A stretch of DNA of 64,000 bases from the NCBI GenBank assembly GCA_028753945.1, contig JAPNXP010000011.1:3224001-3288000 (forward strand). Direction: 5' to 3'. The position numbers were made by a program, and so were the translations under genes. The notes under the pieces were generated by a model. The model was not told the origin of the DNA. It saw nothing but the letters and a program-made list of their open reading frames with translations, and did no database searches. Positions 42,472-54,400 of the stretch are shown piece by piece. The DNA comes from Hexactinellida sp. DTS-2022. Its lineage: Eukaryota > Porifera > Hexactinellida. Positions within the stretch are counted from its first letter, which is position 1. Each line of letters begins with the position of its first letter.

Positions 42472-45160
42472 ATGTCGGATAATAATTTTCCAAATACTAA
42501 ACCGTTCAAGACGGAAGCTGAGCGAAATAGCTCAATGCGTGATAATGAGATTCCTGGCGAAAGAGCTCTCCGTCTTGAGAAACAACGAGAGCGGCAAATG
42601 CCCTGTTTGCCACGCCTTAAGTCTGGCCCTGAATAGTTGTTCATGATGTTCCTTCTCTTAATTCTGATCAGCTTAGTGTGTTTACCTCTATAATAGCAGC
42701 GGTAAATGATTCTGAGAAGTATCCCAAATATTATTTGTAGATGATCCCGGAGGCACAGGGAAGACATTCCATTATAATATACCTTTGGCTCAAGTTCGCT
42801 CGAAGAGTGAAATTGCCCTTGGGTTAACTAGCAGTGGCATAGCCGCTCTCCTCCTCGCAGGAGGGCGGACTGTCCACTCTAGGTTGAAAGTTCCATTGAC
42901 ATCAATGAGTTATCTGTATGTAACATTTCGAAACAGAGTGCTTTGGCACAGCTAATTAAGCGTACAAAACTTTTGGTATGGGATGAAGCGTGCATGTCAA
43001 ATAAGCATGTAGCTGAGTGTGTTGATCGCAGTTTGAGGGATATTTGTTCCTGTGATCTCCCCTTTGGTGGCAAAGTAATGGTTTTTGGAGGCGACTTCCG
43101 TCAGATACCCCCTGTGGTTAAGCATGGGTCGAGAGCCTAAGTGGTCTCTTCCTGTCTGAACAGGTCATATCTCTGGCGTTATGTTAAAGCAGGGTTCCGC
43201 AAACTAGGTTTTTAAGGCCGCATGCGGCCTGAAACAACCTTATGTGTGGCCTGATAGTCCAATGTTAATTTGTATCATTTGTGGCCTGAGAGACATTTCT
43301 AATTTTAATCTGGCCTGTAAACATAAACACACTGATTAATGTACTAGTAAACAGTTTTGACTAGAGTCCTTTATGCACTTTTTGCTTAGAAATTAGTATA
43401 GTTCTAGTATTACAACAACATACGTAATAGTTTTGTTATAAATTTAAAAAGATTTCCCGATATTGTTTGCTGCCTGAGGAAAATTTTGTTAAGAATATGT
43501 GGCCTGATATAAATTAAAGTTTGCGGAACCCTGTGTTAAAGTAATGAAGCTAACTATAAATATGCGCCCCAAATATTATTGTCACAAGATGCCCTCGAGG
43601 TTAGTAAATTTTCCAACTTTTTATTAAGAGTAGGAGAAGGCACTGAACCTGAGGATGAAAATCAAATGATTCACATAGATAACAAATTTGTAGTACCAGG
43701 TGATTCCATTACAGACTGGTTAATTCAGTCTATGGTGATATAAATGTAAATTATGCTGATCGTGATTATGTAAGTCAAAAAATTATTCTGTGTCCTAAAA
43801 ATGATACAGCTGATTTAATAAACGATTACGTAATTCATCAGCTTCCTGGTGATGGTATAACTCTGTTGAGCGCAGATTCTGTGAAGGATCTGCTGCAGTA
43901 AATTTTCCAAATGAGTTTATAAATTCCATCACTCCTAACGGTATGCCTCCTCATCGGCTATTCTTGAAATTGTTTGCGACTGTAATTCTATTGCGTAACC
44001 TTGATCCCGATGAGGGTCTTTGTAATAGTACTCGGTTGATTATTAGAGCATTCTCAAACCGAGTAATTGACGCGGAGATCGCAACTGGTACAAACAAGCA
44101 TAAGCGAGTGTTTATACCACGAATTATATTGACTTCTTCTGAGTCTGAACTTCCGTTTATTCTCAGAAGGAGGCAGTTTCCAATCCGCTTAGCCTATTGT
44201 ATCACAATTAACAAAGGGCAAGGTCAGAGTTTGGATACCGTTGGTCTATATCTGCCATCCCCTGAAGCCATTTTTAGTCATGGACAACTCTATGTTGCAT
44301 TGAGTAGAGTTAAAAATCCATTGGGACTAAAAATAATGGTATGTGGAACTGACAAATCAAAATCTGGGGAAGTTTGGATTAGAAATGTAGTCTATAGGGA
44401 AGTTTTTAAATCCTCTTCTCAAATTGAGCCCATAGAAGACATAGATGAAATATGTTCTCTATTGAATGAAACATTCCCAAGTTCCCAATTGACAATGACT
44501 CCTTTGCCTGAGGCTATTGCTCCTGCAAAGAGAGAGTCTGTCCTAAATATATCTGATGGCAAAGGTAAAATCATGAAACTTTTTGAGTTTAATGACAGTA
44601 CTATTAGCCCATTGGAAGTTATAGACAAAATGGATATAGCTGAATACACTGTATCACCATTATCAGATCGTGAATGTATATTTGATGCAATAATTCGAGA
44701 TCCATTCGATTTGTCAGAGTCTTCTCTCAATGGTACGGTGAATAATCTTACTATCCCAATGCATTGTATTGGATTACACGAGATACTAATTTTACCTATT
44801 CGTGAGACTCGAGGTGCAGTAAGCAATTATTACACCTCACTTAAAGCACAACTGACAACAAATTTTGGTCAGAATGTTTCAGTGTATAATGTTCAACCAG
44901 ATGGTAACTGTTTGTACCGTACCCTATCTCATATAATATTTGGCACTGAAATCTTTTTCGAGATATTAAAGTACAATCTGATTAATACATTCATTACCAG
45001 TACCCAGCATCACTAGAATGTTATGCGTACATCTGGCATACTCAGTGAGCAGGAATTGCATGAACATAATAACGCTATTTCTGCACCCAATGCATGGGTT
45101 ATACTTGATTATATTTGGTATCTACACGAGACCCACCTAGCGCCATTAAATCTGTGCAAT
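42472..45160 (+). pseudogene. Helitron PIF1-type helicase with C-terminal OTU domain, broken
   Basis: From an ATG at 42472: ERALRLEKQRERQMPC, a basic tract like those before Helitron helicases; LNSDQLSVFTSIIAAVND (42655); Walker A DDPGGTGKTF (42740); LTSSGIAALLLAGGRTVHS; Walker B LLVWDEACM (42955); FGGDFRQIPPVVKHGSRA. A MITE at 43190 interrupts SYLWRYVK-VMKLTINMRPK. Then DGLCNSTRLI-like text, ITINKGQGQSLDTVGLYLP and QLYVALSRVKNP (helicase motif VI, 44290), an acidic linker, and an OTU domain with QPDGNCLYRTLSHIIFG (44895), whose remnant runs to WVILDYIWY at about 45115. The Rep (HUH) nuclease domain was not found, so the gene is 5'-truncated. Stops occur before 42740, around 43140 and at 45014. 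Confidence 0.87.
43190..43533. mobile_element. hAT MITE in the Helitron helicase, perfect TSD TGTTAAAG
   Basis: Ends CAGGGTTCCGCAAACTAGG and, inverted, CAGGGTTCCGCAAACTTTA; TGTTAAAG is exact at 43182-43189 and 43534-43541. Excision in thought restores a continuous helicase frame. Confidence 0.92.
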
Positions 45161-46104
45161 TTTTGTATTGTTACATTTCACATATAATTTCATAACACCA
45201 ACCAATTGCTCGATACCTTCCAGTCACCAAATTCATTATACAAAAAGATAAATCCTAATAATGTACCCCAGTAGAACTACAAGCATGCAATCAACATTCA
45301 GAAAAATTCACAATAAGGTCAGTAATTATTGTTTATTTATTGAATATTTGTTAATTAACCAGTTTTACTTAATAGAATAAGCTGTACAAAGGTAAATACT
45401 AAGCAATAATCACTCTGTCCCAATAACTACTATCTACTGGGTATCGAGTCAAAAAGGACAAGTAGAAACATTCTCTAGCTATATTCCTATTTCTTTCAAT
45501 CCGACTTTTCAATCCTTTCAATATTTTCAACAACTTTTCAATCCGAACACTGAAATCAACAGGCTACTTTTCAATCTTTTCAACCTGAAGACCATTTCAC
45601 AATAAGGTGAGTTATTTACTGGAAATTAATTGTGTAATTCATAGATATAAGATATACGTATCCCTACTTAATTACAACTGCTGGAGTTAGATAGCCAATT
45701 AAATTAACTTTGTCGCTAATTTTCATTCAAACTAATCTATGTGTAAGGATCTAAAACATCTAAATATAATCCATCTGAAACAATGTAATATAATTCGAAA
45801 ATAATAATGACGTCCCTAATGATGGAAACCAATACAAGCCCAAACGCTGCCACCAATACAAGCCATAACGATGAATATCAAAAAAGCCTCGCAGGTTCTA
45901 TTCCTGTAGATATGTAGGGAAGGCCATACACAATTACTGAGATGCCATGCTAATCTTCTCTGTAATATTCCAATTTATGATTTGTATAGCCATAGCAAAG
46001 CTATACAAACAAACATACTTTTCAAATCTCTTTATACTCCAATATATTTTGAATATTTAAGGATGAGTTATTTATAAGTTCACTATAGGTTATGGGGTAT
46101 TGGT
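45161..46104. other. AT-rich spacer, degenerate repeat traces
   Basis: TTTTCAATC(C/T) repeats at 45500-45590 and a TCTACTGGGTATCGAGTCAA tract at 45431 related to the 46105 array. No gene. Confidence 0.5.
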
Positions 46105-46258
46105 CAGCACTCTCTAAGGAGTTCCTATCTACGGGGTACCGAGTCAACGAAAATTACACAATCAACAGCACTCTCTAAGGAGTTCCTATCTACGGGGTAT
46201 CGAGTCAACGAATACACAATCAACAGCACTCTCTAAGGAGTTCCTAGCTACTAACATA
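46105..46258. repeat. tandem repeat, ~57-61-bp unit, 2.5 copies
   Basis: CAGCACTCTCTAAGGAGTTC starts at 46105, 46166 and 46223; units contain CTACGGGGTA(C/T)CGAGTCAACGA. Confidence 0.85.
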
Positions 46259-46669
46259 GACACAAGCTACAACAATTCCATTCCATAGGTGCCACTTGAA
46301 GGGGGAAGGGGCCTGGTAACAAGAGTGGCTCGCAGTATACTCTTAGTAGTTTTGCTGTGTAAACCCTCCAGGAGATTGGAAGTACAATTGTGTAAACAAT
46401 TATAGTTTTGATTCAAGTGGTATCCATGTTCTATTATATAATGTTTCAAATCTATATTATTAAATCTCGATTGTTGTGTGTTTGTTTGTTTGTTTGTTTG
46501 TCCGGATGTATTAAAGTGATGGGGGGATAGAAACCGCATTAATATATGAGATGTAAACTAACTGTCAAATGTTATAATTGGTAACAAATGTTATAATAGG
46601 TAAACAAGTATGCTGAATACGAATTTCGCATTTACATATTTATAATAATAATATTTGTTGTTGTTGTTT

Positions 46670-46883
46670 CAGGGTGTTATCCAGGCGTATTGAGCGCTCC
46701 TAAAGGAGCGTAATTTGGATGGATTTTAATCTAGGCGTACAAAGATCGTGTCTAGGGGTACAATATCGAGAGATGCTCAACTAGACTTAATACAAAATGT
46801 GCAAACTAGGCGTACAAAATGAAAAATGAACGAGCTCAAACTAAATCTAGGCGCGCAGAAATTTTTGTCTGGATGAAAGCCTG
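46670..46883. mobile_element. hAT MITE, perfect TSD TGTTGTTT
   Basis: Ends CAGGGTGTTATCCAGGCG and, inverted, CAGGCTTTCATCCAGAC. TGTTGTTT is exact at 46662-46669 and 46884-46891. Interior repeats of CTAGGCGTACAAA. Confidence 0.85.
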
Positions 46884-46892
46884 TGTTGTTTA

Positions 46893-47720
46893 CAGGGGCG
46901 CCGAACTATTAAAAAAGTACAAAACTGAGGGGGGGCTCGAAACATTTAATAAAACTTTATAGAAGTTTTAATAACAACAATGATTATCGATGCTAAGACT
47001 AAAAATTATGCACTGTATTTTTCTTCAAATAATAACCGGGAACATCATTGATTTTCCGAGGATAATGATCATTCATAGGATACAGCTATAAATGCTAAAT
47101 ACTGTGAGATATAAACGCTGAAAAATTCATAAAATAATAAAATTTAAAATGATATACATATTAACAAATCAGCATACGCAAGTTTTGAATTAAATAAGTT
47201 CACAAAATGGTAATTTAGCCAATTTTTTTTTTTTTAATTCCTTAAAATTTTCCAAGGAGTTTTGGGTTAATTGTCAAAGTTAGGTGCTCCTCCAGCATGG
47301 TAACCAGATGACTACTTTAACAGAAGGACACGTTTAAAATTAAAGAGATCGCAGGTTGAGAAACCCAGTATAGTAGAACATTTGAGAATAAAGGCTTTTG
47401 TACAAGGACATGGGCTAGTATACTTTAATAATTCTGAGTATGGTTGAACAACAAAGTTATTTAGACAGGTAGAGGAGTGGATTGTTAGACTGAACAGACT
47501 GTAAACAATTTTTTTTAAGATACAAAAGGACACAGTATAAGAAAGCAGTTAGCATGACTGCCTGAGAAGGACTGTCCTTCTAAAAATGGGACATTTGGTC
47601 ACCCTGCTAGTCAGGTCCTTTGGCCAAGACCCTACACCCCTCTGGCCCCCCCTCGCCCCTCCGGGTTTGACACGAGGGGTGGCTCGGGCCCCCCCTGCCC
47701 CCCCGGGTTCGGCGCCTATG
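46893..47720. mobile_element. hAT MITE inserted in its neighbour's target duplication, TSD GTTGTTTA
   Basis: Ends CAGGGGCGCCGAACTATT and, inverted, CATAGGCGCCGAACCCGG; GTTGTTTA is exact at 46885-46892 and 47721-47728. The left copy of its TSD overlaps the right TSD of the 46670-46883 element by seven bases, so the second insertion hit the first's duplication (or the reverse). It hosts a third MITE. Confidence 0.88.
47296..47606. mobile_element. hAT-like MITE nested in 46893-47720
   Basis: Ends CATGGTAACCAGATGACTA and, inverted, CAGGGTGACCAAATGTCCC, the family seen at 3434-3633. GAAGGACTGTCCTTC palindrome near the 3' end. No TSD found. Confidence 0.65.
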
Positions 47721-48011
47721 GTTGTTTAGACAAAATATGTAAACAAATTAATGAAATTCAAAATCGACCTAGAAGTTTGCTTTCAACTGGTATTATCGGT
47801 AAACAAGTACGCTGAACACGAATTTCGCATTTATAAATTTAGATTATGAAAAACAAGTTAAAACTATGGAAATCTTATAAAGGGATGTATATAACGTCCC
47901 TTTCTACCATTTCCCATGGCAGAAAGGGTGAGGAGTAAGGCCGCATAGCGGCCGTTAACTTGAGGTGCGTAGCACCAATCTGTCGCAAAGCGACCGAGAC
48001 CGAAGGGCTCG

Positions 48012-48265
48012 TATTTAATATTTCGTTGGGACTAACGAGGTTCGGATTAGCAAGGGCCGAGGGTGCACTGTACTTTTTAAGCACAAGATCCAAGTAGTTA
48101 AGAACTATAGCAATAAAATTATTGTATCGAAATTTACCAGTAGCAACTTCAATTACCAAGTGGCTGCTACTGATCCTAACTGGAGTTATTAGAATAATAT
48201 ACTTTCTGTATTTTCTAATTCTGTTACTTTCCTACTTATTTGTTATGGCAAGACCGTTTTCTGTG
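48012..48265. other. spacer with a pogo-type terminus
   Basis: GGGACTAACGAGGTTCGGAT and GGTGCACTGTA (48028-48073) look like the inner and outer part of a pogo-like TIR, probably a solo end. Confidence 0.4.
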
Positions 48266-49278
48266 TCACCTGGAGCTGCAGAGTTTTTGACCTACAGCGA
48301 TTAGACCACAGCCACTGGTGCAATTACAAACTAGTCTGCTGTTGCCGAGATATGAGGCTAGGATTGCTTTCAGGAGTGTCACAATACCCTCAGGAACTTC
48401 TTCAGGTGACAGAAAATCTGATTGGGTAAATTCACATTCTGTGGAAAGATAACACCTGTCTAGCGTACCAGCCTGTGTACCAATTTTATAATACCCTTCT
48501 TCAGATCGGTGTGTTATCACCCCTGGAAGATTAGGGGGATCGAATGGAGACCTCTTATCGACCTCTGGAATAGGTAAGAGAATATTGTTACCAATTTCAA
48601 GTACCCTAGCCTTATTTATTGCTTGTTTTTCCATTCTCTTTAAATGTTTTGCTAGTGTGGTTTCTCTCTCTCCGAGACGACAACTCACACACCAAACAGG
48701 AGACCCATAACCCACTGATCCAGCGACTGGAAATCAACAATGGTATGAGCAGGAATCTGACATCCAGGACATTGGTGAGCGAGAGAAGAAATTTGAACAC
48801 AAACAGCACAAAGAGGTTCTGCTGACTCCCTTACTTCTAGGGCTGAGGCTTGGGAAATCCTACTACTAGTTCTGAAGTGTGAATGAATTGAGTATGTCGA
48901 GTAAGGTGGATCTAAGTCACAGGCGAGGTGAGTATTTGAATATAGAGGACTATTATTAGGGGAATAAGACGATGTAGGAATAGGAATAAATTGATTAAGT
49001 GATGATGGATTAGGGAATGGTAGTGACATATATGACTCCTGTGTTGGCCAATTAGACTGATAGCAGGCTGGATTATCAATGGGAGTAGTAATATTTATAT
49101 CGAAATTGCTATAAATATTTGATTGATTTATCTCTCTCATGTATGAATCCTGAGACTCGTGGAAGCTAGCGATTTTTGGGAAGTTATAGAGTTCTACATC
49201 AGGAGGTTCCAAAATGCTCTGATTGTCCTCCATCTCTTCAACATGAGCTAGGAACCTGGAGGATAGTATACGTATCAC

Positions 49279-49672
49279 AATATTCAGCTGAGTTTATATT
49301 ATTTATTTTATTGGTGTCTCAAAATTAGTGCCTAACAGTGGTGGGTATAAAATTAAATACAAATAATCTCGAATCCGAACATGGATTTCTAATCAATATT
49401 CTCATATAATTTTAAAAGCCACAAACCAAGACTTAGAGTGCTGACAAAAATGAAGATCTTATAACTACATTCGGATCGTATCGTACAATTTCGATGTCGT
49501 TTCCTATTTACTCAAATCAAAGAAACAATGGATTACAATTGTCTAGATACAAGAACAATGATGGGGACAGACACCATTATTAAAACCTCTAAATGGATGC
49601 ACAAGTTTGAAGAATACAGAACGGTCTTACTATGAATGATAATCAAAGAATATTTATTCTCAGCTATAATAA
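49279..49672. other. spacer between integrase C-terminus and hAT
   Basis: Directly upstream (minus strand) of the C-terminal frame is an acceptor-like AATATAAACTCAG. The remainder is AT-rich and probably intron of the 48266-54400 gene. Confidence 0.45.
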
Positions 49673-49911
49673 TAGGGCATTAGTCGATCGCCAAAAAATT
49701 GATCGCGATCTCGATCCCGATCGCATTTTTACAAATGATCGCCGATCCGATCCCGATCATTTTTGCGATCATTTCTTATTTGCCGTAGTAACTATTCAGG
49801 ATGCTCAGGTTTCAACTTGAAGTTAGATTTCAACAACCTGAAAATATTTTATTGTTACGGGCCTGTTTTATGGATAAATTGAATTAATAATCGTATTCAA
49901 ATTTAATACAT

Positions 49912-50212
49912 AAGTGTTAACCAATTAGGTGGTTTGGTGGCCTTAGCCACCAAAAGTCTTTCTTAAGCCACAGAAATCATAGCTTTGGTTGCTTAGCTAT
50001 TCCGCCAATATTTTGAATTTTTTGATTTTGTGTAAATTAATGTTTGTTTTATTGTTTGATATAAATATAAAAAAATCTTATTGTTTTACACGATCACAAA
50101 TTTATTGAGCTCTCAGTGGTTTGTTAAAACGTCGGTTGCTTATTTTGCCACCAGAGAAAATGAATTGGTAGCTTAAGTTAGCCATCATCAAAAGTTAATT
50201 TTGTCGAGCACC
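49912..50212. mobile_element. second copy of the 2873-3342 MITE family
   Basis: AATTAGGTGGTTTGGTGGC, CACCAAAAGTCTTTCT and TTTTGTCGAGCACCG match the 2873 element. No clear TSD. A tract of that element's interior (TTTCACTTTCAATTG, inverse) also appears at 50380-50440, suggesting rearrangement. Confidence 0.65.
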
Positions 50213-50522
50213 GGAATCCATGTATAACTGCTATTATTATAATATATAACCAAACATAGTCCACATCTTTTATACTTTTGATATAGTTGTTGAAGAATCC
50301 TTTAAATTAATTATGTTAATTAATTAATTAATTAAAATCCTAATCTGGCTCAGAATGTGAAAATTTAAACTGAAAGTAAATACAATTTCAATTGAAAGTG
50401 AAACTGAAACTGGGTTTTTTTCTATTTATACTAAAAACCCCAAGCCATCTTCGGGTTAATTTTTTTTTGCATTTGGTACTTTATCCTTCTTTTTCCAAAA
50501 GTATTAATTAGCTCATTAAATA

Positions 50523-52380
50523 ATGTGTTCTAAATGGAGTTATATTGAGAGCATGTTTAAGCTTTCGACTGATTCAGAAGATGAAGATGATGGTACTCGG
50601 ATGAAACACAAATTTGAATGCCTTTATGTCTACCAAAGAGAAAATCGACTTCCTGTGATAGTTCCTCGCAATCAAATTTTAGGCGCCATATCTCTAGTGC
50701 ACATCCATCTCAGATACTATATTAAGATGCAATGTGTCAAACAAAGCGAAAATGTTCTAATCATGATAAACCTCCAGCTAAGCAATCAAAGTTAAACCTC
50801 TTTGCGGATAGTCATCCATCTATAACAACAGCATGCGTGGCTCTGAAAGAATTAGATACGCTTATTATGAAGCACATCATCGATGACTGTGAACCTTTAA
50901 CGCTTGTAAGATCAATTTCATTTAGAAATCTCATCTTACGTTGAGCTCCTAAACGACACATTAGGGTTATGAAACATTGAGGGAAATGTTGAATCAATCG
51001 TTTGATAGAACAAAAAAAACTACAAGAAACTTTCGTAGAAACAAAGTTTGCTTCTATTACTTCGGATGTGTGGATTACAGCCCACTGGATTGATTCAGAA
51101 TTGAAAAGAAAATCCGTTGCTCTGGCTTGTCGGCGCATCATAGGCAGACATACGTATGATGTAATGGCTGAAAAAATTGAAATGTTGAAGTTGAGTTTTG
51201 TATCCATAACAAAACACAGGCGCGACAACCGATAAAGGGAGTAATTTCGTTAAAGCGTTCACACTATTAAGTCAGGAAAATGAATATTTCACGGAAGAAA
51301 ATGACGATTTGGAAATTCGAGATGATGATTTAACATTTGTTGAAATCAATGACGATTTTACTTTTGGAGGGGGAAATATTTATCATCTTCCTCCACACTT
51401 TAGATGTGTTGCACATACTCATAATTTGGTCGTGACTCAAGACACAAAAAAAAGTTACGAGGTTTCCTGTCTAAAGAAAGTAGCACGTTCCACATTTTCA
51501 ATTTGTCAGGCCATATGGAACAAACAGTATAGAAGTACCAAAGCAGATAAGATAAGTGAAACACTCGGTTCGCTCTTTGTAATACCAGTGCCGACAAGAT
51601 GGAACTCAATGTTTAATACAATAGACAAGATGAGTCAAATAATCGATTAGAGTGATGATAATTTATCTGTGTTGACGGACACTTTAGGAATAAAGAAACG
51701 ATTTAGCCAAGCGGAAGTAGCGTTTATTGAAGAATATTGTAAACTGATGTCCCCGGTTTCAAAGTCGCTTACAATACTAGAAGGCCAAAAGTATATGTTT
51801 TAGGCTACCTTTTGCCAACTTTGACCGTTTTAAAGAGCCAGTTGAAAACTTTGAACGAGAGTCTAGTGAATTGTAAGAAACTAGGGGAATCTATCCTGGA
51901 AGGGATTGATAAACGATTTCAGCATTTGTTTTCGCAAAATAAATTAATACTGGCATCCATTACGATTCCACAGATTAAAACAGCTTGGATCGAAAATGAA
52001 GAACAACGCCAATACGCGATAACACTTCTAAAGGAAGAGGTAAATGGACTAGCATTTGGTACTTTAGATAGCCACACCAGCCCTAGTGAATCAGAAAAAA
52101 CTTCTGAAGATGAATTTTTTCGTCGATAAATTATCACCATGAACGAAATACGGACGCTATCAATTAATATTTGGCTTCAAGGGATAAAACAATTGAATGT
52201 TTGCGGAATCATTCTCTTATAAAAGCTTTTCGAAAGTATAACACGACTCTGCCATCTTCAGCTGCTGTTGAACGTCCATTCAGTCACGCAGGGGGTATAT
52301 TTGGTAAGAATAGACATTCTCTAAGTGATGACAAGTTTGAAAAAGTTTTATTACTGAAAATGAATGCTGAATTCTATTAG
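50523..52380 (+). pseudogene. BED-type hAT transposase, broken
   Basis: N-terminal SKWSYIESMFKLS with an acidic tract, then a BED finger in shifting frame (KHKFECL to SNFRRHISSAHPSQI). From 51002: FASITSDVWITAHWIDSELK (catalytic block 1), CRRIIGRHTYDVMAEKI; frameshift; TDKGSNFVKAF (51235, Asp), HFRCVAHTHNLV (51400), VPTRWNSMFNTI (51595). Then a helical linker to EDEFFRR, and the C-terminal dimerisation domain FRKYNTTLPSSAAVERPFSH plus RHSLSDDKFEKVLLLKMN (52230-52370). At least four frame interruptions; no introns are needed to explain them. Confidence 0.86.
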
Positions 52381-53405
52381 AAAATATATGTGTTTGAATA
52401 TATTAATTAACGCCTATTTATCATTATTGTGACTGGGAGATAGCAATTCGAAAACTAAGGAAAGGCTTTATGATCCATACTGAGAATTGACACTTGGTAT
52501 ATTATTAATTAATATAAATTGGGAAAGCCTTTTCTAAAAGATCGGAATGTAGGATCGAAAATTTATGCAAAAGAATGATCGCGATCTCCATTTCGATCGT
52601 TCTGTAAAATACGATGGACGATCCTGCTCGATCGCCAAAAAATGATCGTGATCGTGATCGCGCGATCTTTGATCGTTTGATCCTAATGCCCTATATAATA
52701 CTAATTTCATCTGGTTCGAGCAAACTCCAAAATATTGAGAATTATTTAGACTGCTTGGTACTCGATTTAGTTGAATTGGATGATTTTTTTATCACATCCT
52801 CTTCAAGAGTGTATAACCCAGGTCATACACATTCTATTTACGTATAAATAAACTTACCGATTCATTTCTTCTTTTGTAGTTACATCCGCAGGAATCTCTT
52901 CAGGGATCCCAAACTGTTCTAATCTCTGCCGAAGAGAATGCGGTAAGGAGTATTGTTTTCTTGCGTGGAGTGTGGAGTAGTGTTTATAGAATATTGAGCG
53001 ATGTTTACATACATGACCCAACACGAATCATTTGTTTTTACGCATAAGGGAATCTAATACCTTTTTAATCCCTTGAGATTGGGGATGTCTAGCCTTGCCA
53101 TGAATTAGTTTACATTCTGGCCATTTCTCCCGGATCATCGTTGCAAGATAGATATTCTTGAATTCCTTACCATTATCGCTATGTAGGATGTGTGGCGGTC
53201 CAAACAGACAGAATATGTCCAGAAGTTGTTCGACTACTTCCTGTGCACACTTGTTTCGCAATGGAAGAAGGACAATAAATTTGGTAAGGTGATCCTGATA
53301 CACTAATAAGAAGCTGTAGGGTATGTTGATTTCAGGAGTGTTCTGGAAATCAATTAGGTCGATTTGACCTCTTGAGGCAAAGTTTGAAGACTGTATAGGT
53401 ATATT

Positions 53406-54200
53406 CAGGGGGGGGGGTCAATCGACAGATACTTGACCCATAGCCAGGTGGTGGGTCCCATTAAAAAAATATTTCATGAAGTACCTGGTACTTCATGGAG
53501 CAGCATGGAGAGTACTTTAACTATGCAAATGCTGAAAAGTGCATGCTCATTTTAATTATAAACCTGACTAAATAACGAAAATACAGTAGAACCTGCTTAA
53601 TCCGATATAAAAAGGATAAAAATGTGTCGGATTAGGATGAATTCCGGATTACTTCGGGTCATATTACGCCGGTTCTATTTACTTTGTTGAGATATAATAT
53701 TATCTCATATTTAAATGCAGTCAGTCAGATTTAATATGTATTTTTGAAATATATTTGAATGTTTATTCATAAAACTGATAATATTTATTCCCCTCTCTCT
53801 ATTTACCAATAACTAAATTTATAAATCATTACAAATCACTGTGTTTCTTTTAATTTGGTGTATTTCTGTATTTAATCAATAATAATCAGTAGTAATTGAA
53901 GTTTGTTTAATCGTTGTCTAAGTCTCTAAGTAGAATCATGAGTACATGCAACAACTAACGAACTATATTAATAAACTCACAGTAAATGTTGATATTAACT
54001 TCTAATCAATAATATGGTCACAAGCAACAACTCCGGAGTGTCACTTGTGGCCACTACTCTAGGGGTGTAGGGATCCAAAAGCAAGAAATTCGGGAATTAC
54101 TTGGTACTTCGTGAGGGGGGGTGGTGGGTATGCCCTAAAAAAAAGATTTTCCATGAAGTCACCTATGGGTTAGTATTCTTAAGATTGACCCCCCCCCATG
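53406..54200. mobile_element. MITE with G-run TIRs in the integrase gene
   Basis: A CAGGGGG... G-run followed by TCAATCGACAG on the left, and on the right, inverted, a CATGGGG... G-run followed by TCAATCTTAAG. TACTTGACCCATAG and its inverse lie inside each end, as do ACTTCATGGA-type repeats. Flanks GTATATT and GTTTATT are a weak duplication. A pogo-type terminus (TACAGTAGAACCTGCTTAAT) begins at 53582 inside. Confidence 0.65.
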
Positions 54201-54400
54201 GTTTATTGACTGTGCTCTTCAATTGTTTTTTACATTTCTGTAGTTGGCACTCATTACAGGAATTCAGAAAAACTTGGGATAATTCTTTAGAAAATCCACA
54301 ATACTTTTGCTTGAGGACTGCAAATAGTCTGTCTCTTCCAAGGTACTTTCCTCCCTCTGCATGATTATTCCCAAACAAATCTAAGAGTGAATCTTTTGAG

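Larger units (their letters stand above)
46451..48011 (+). mobile_element. Helitron-like family B, copy 4, opened by hAT MITEs
   Basis: TCTATATTATTAAATCTCG after an A; ends CGAAGGGCTCG before T, with GGCCGCATAGCGGCC and GGTGCGTAGCACC hairpins just before. Removing 46670-47728 rejoins TTGTTGTTGTTT to A(C/G)ACAAAATA(G/T)GTAAAC as in copy 1. Confidence 0.82.
49673..52693 (+). mobile_element. complete hAT transposon, 3021 bp, GATCG-rich ends
   Basis: Ends TAGGGCATTAGTCGATCG and, inverted, TAGGGCATTAGGATCAAACG. Flanks TATAATAA (49665-49672) and TATAATAC (52694-52701) match at 7 of 8 bases. Both subterminal zones are packed with GATCGCGATC-type motifs (49683-49775 and 52535-52680), likely transposase-binding sites. 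It encodes a BED-hAT transposase (50523-52380). Confidence 0.88.
48266..54400 (-). pseudogene. KRBA2/SCAND3-like integrase gene (Ginger/gypsy-derived), split by a hAT and a MITE
   Basis: Minus strand, high to low coordinate. H2C2 module at 54163-54395 (GRDRLFAVLKQKY, FLNSCNECQLQK). After a MITE: SNFASRGQIDLIDFQN (53350, first Asp), YQDHLTKFIVLLPLRNK, PHILHSDNGKEFKN (53160, second Asp), HPQSQG (Glu position replaced, reading HPQSQGIKKVLD). Then an exon around 52870-52960 (LPHSLRQRLEQFGIPEEIP) ending at a GTAAGT donor. A 3021-bp hAT follows in what was intron or coding sequence. The C-terminal part at 48266-49278: Ser/Asn/Pro-rich linker, C-x2-C...C-x2-C (LCAVC, HQCPGCQIPAH), VWCVSC, SPFDPPNLPGVIT and a terminal Cys-rich CNCTSGCGL. 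This whole order matches the animal KRBA2/SCAND3 integrase-derived family. Several frame changes; not functional. Confidence 0.75.

Noticed and set aside
44419..44826. 135-codon minus-strand frame
   Set aside because: Antisense shadow of the Helitron linker and OTU coding region.
46267..46539. 90-codon minus-strand frame
   Set aside because: It runs across the 5' end of a Helitron-like repeat and has no recognised domain.
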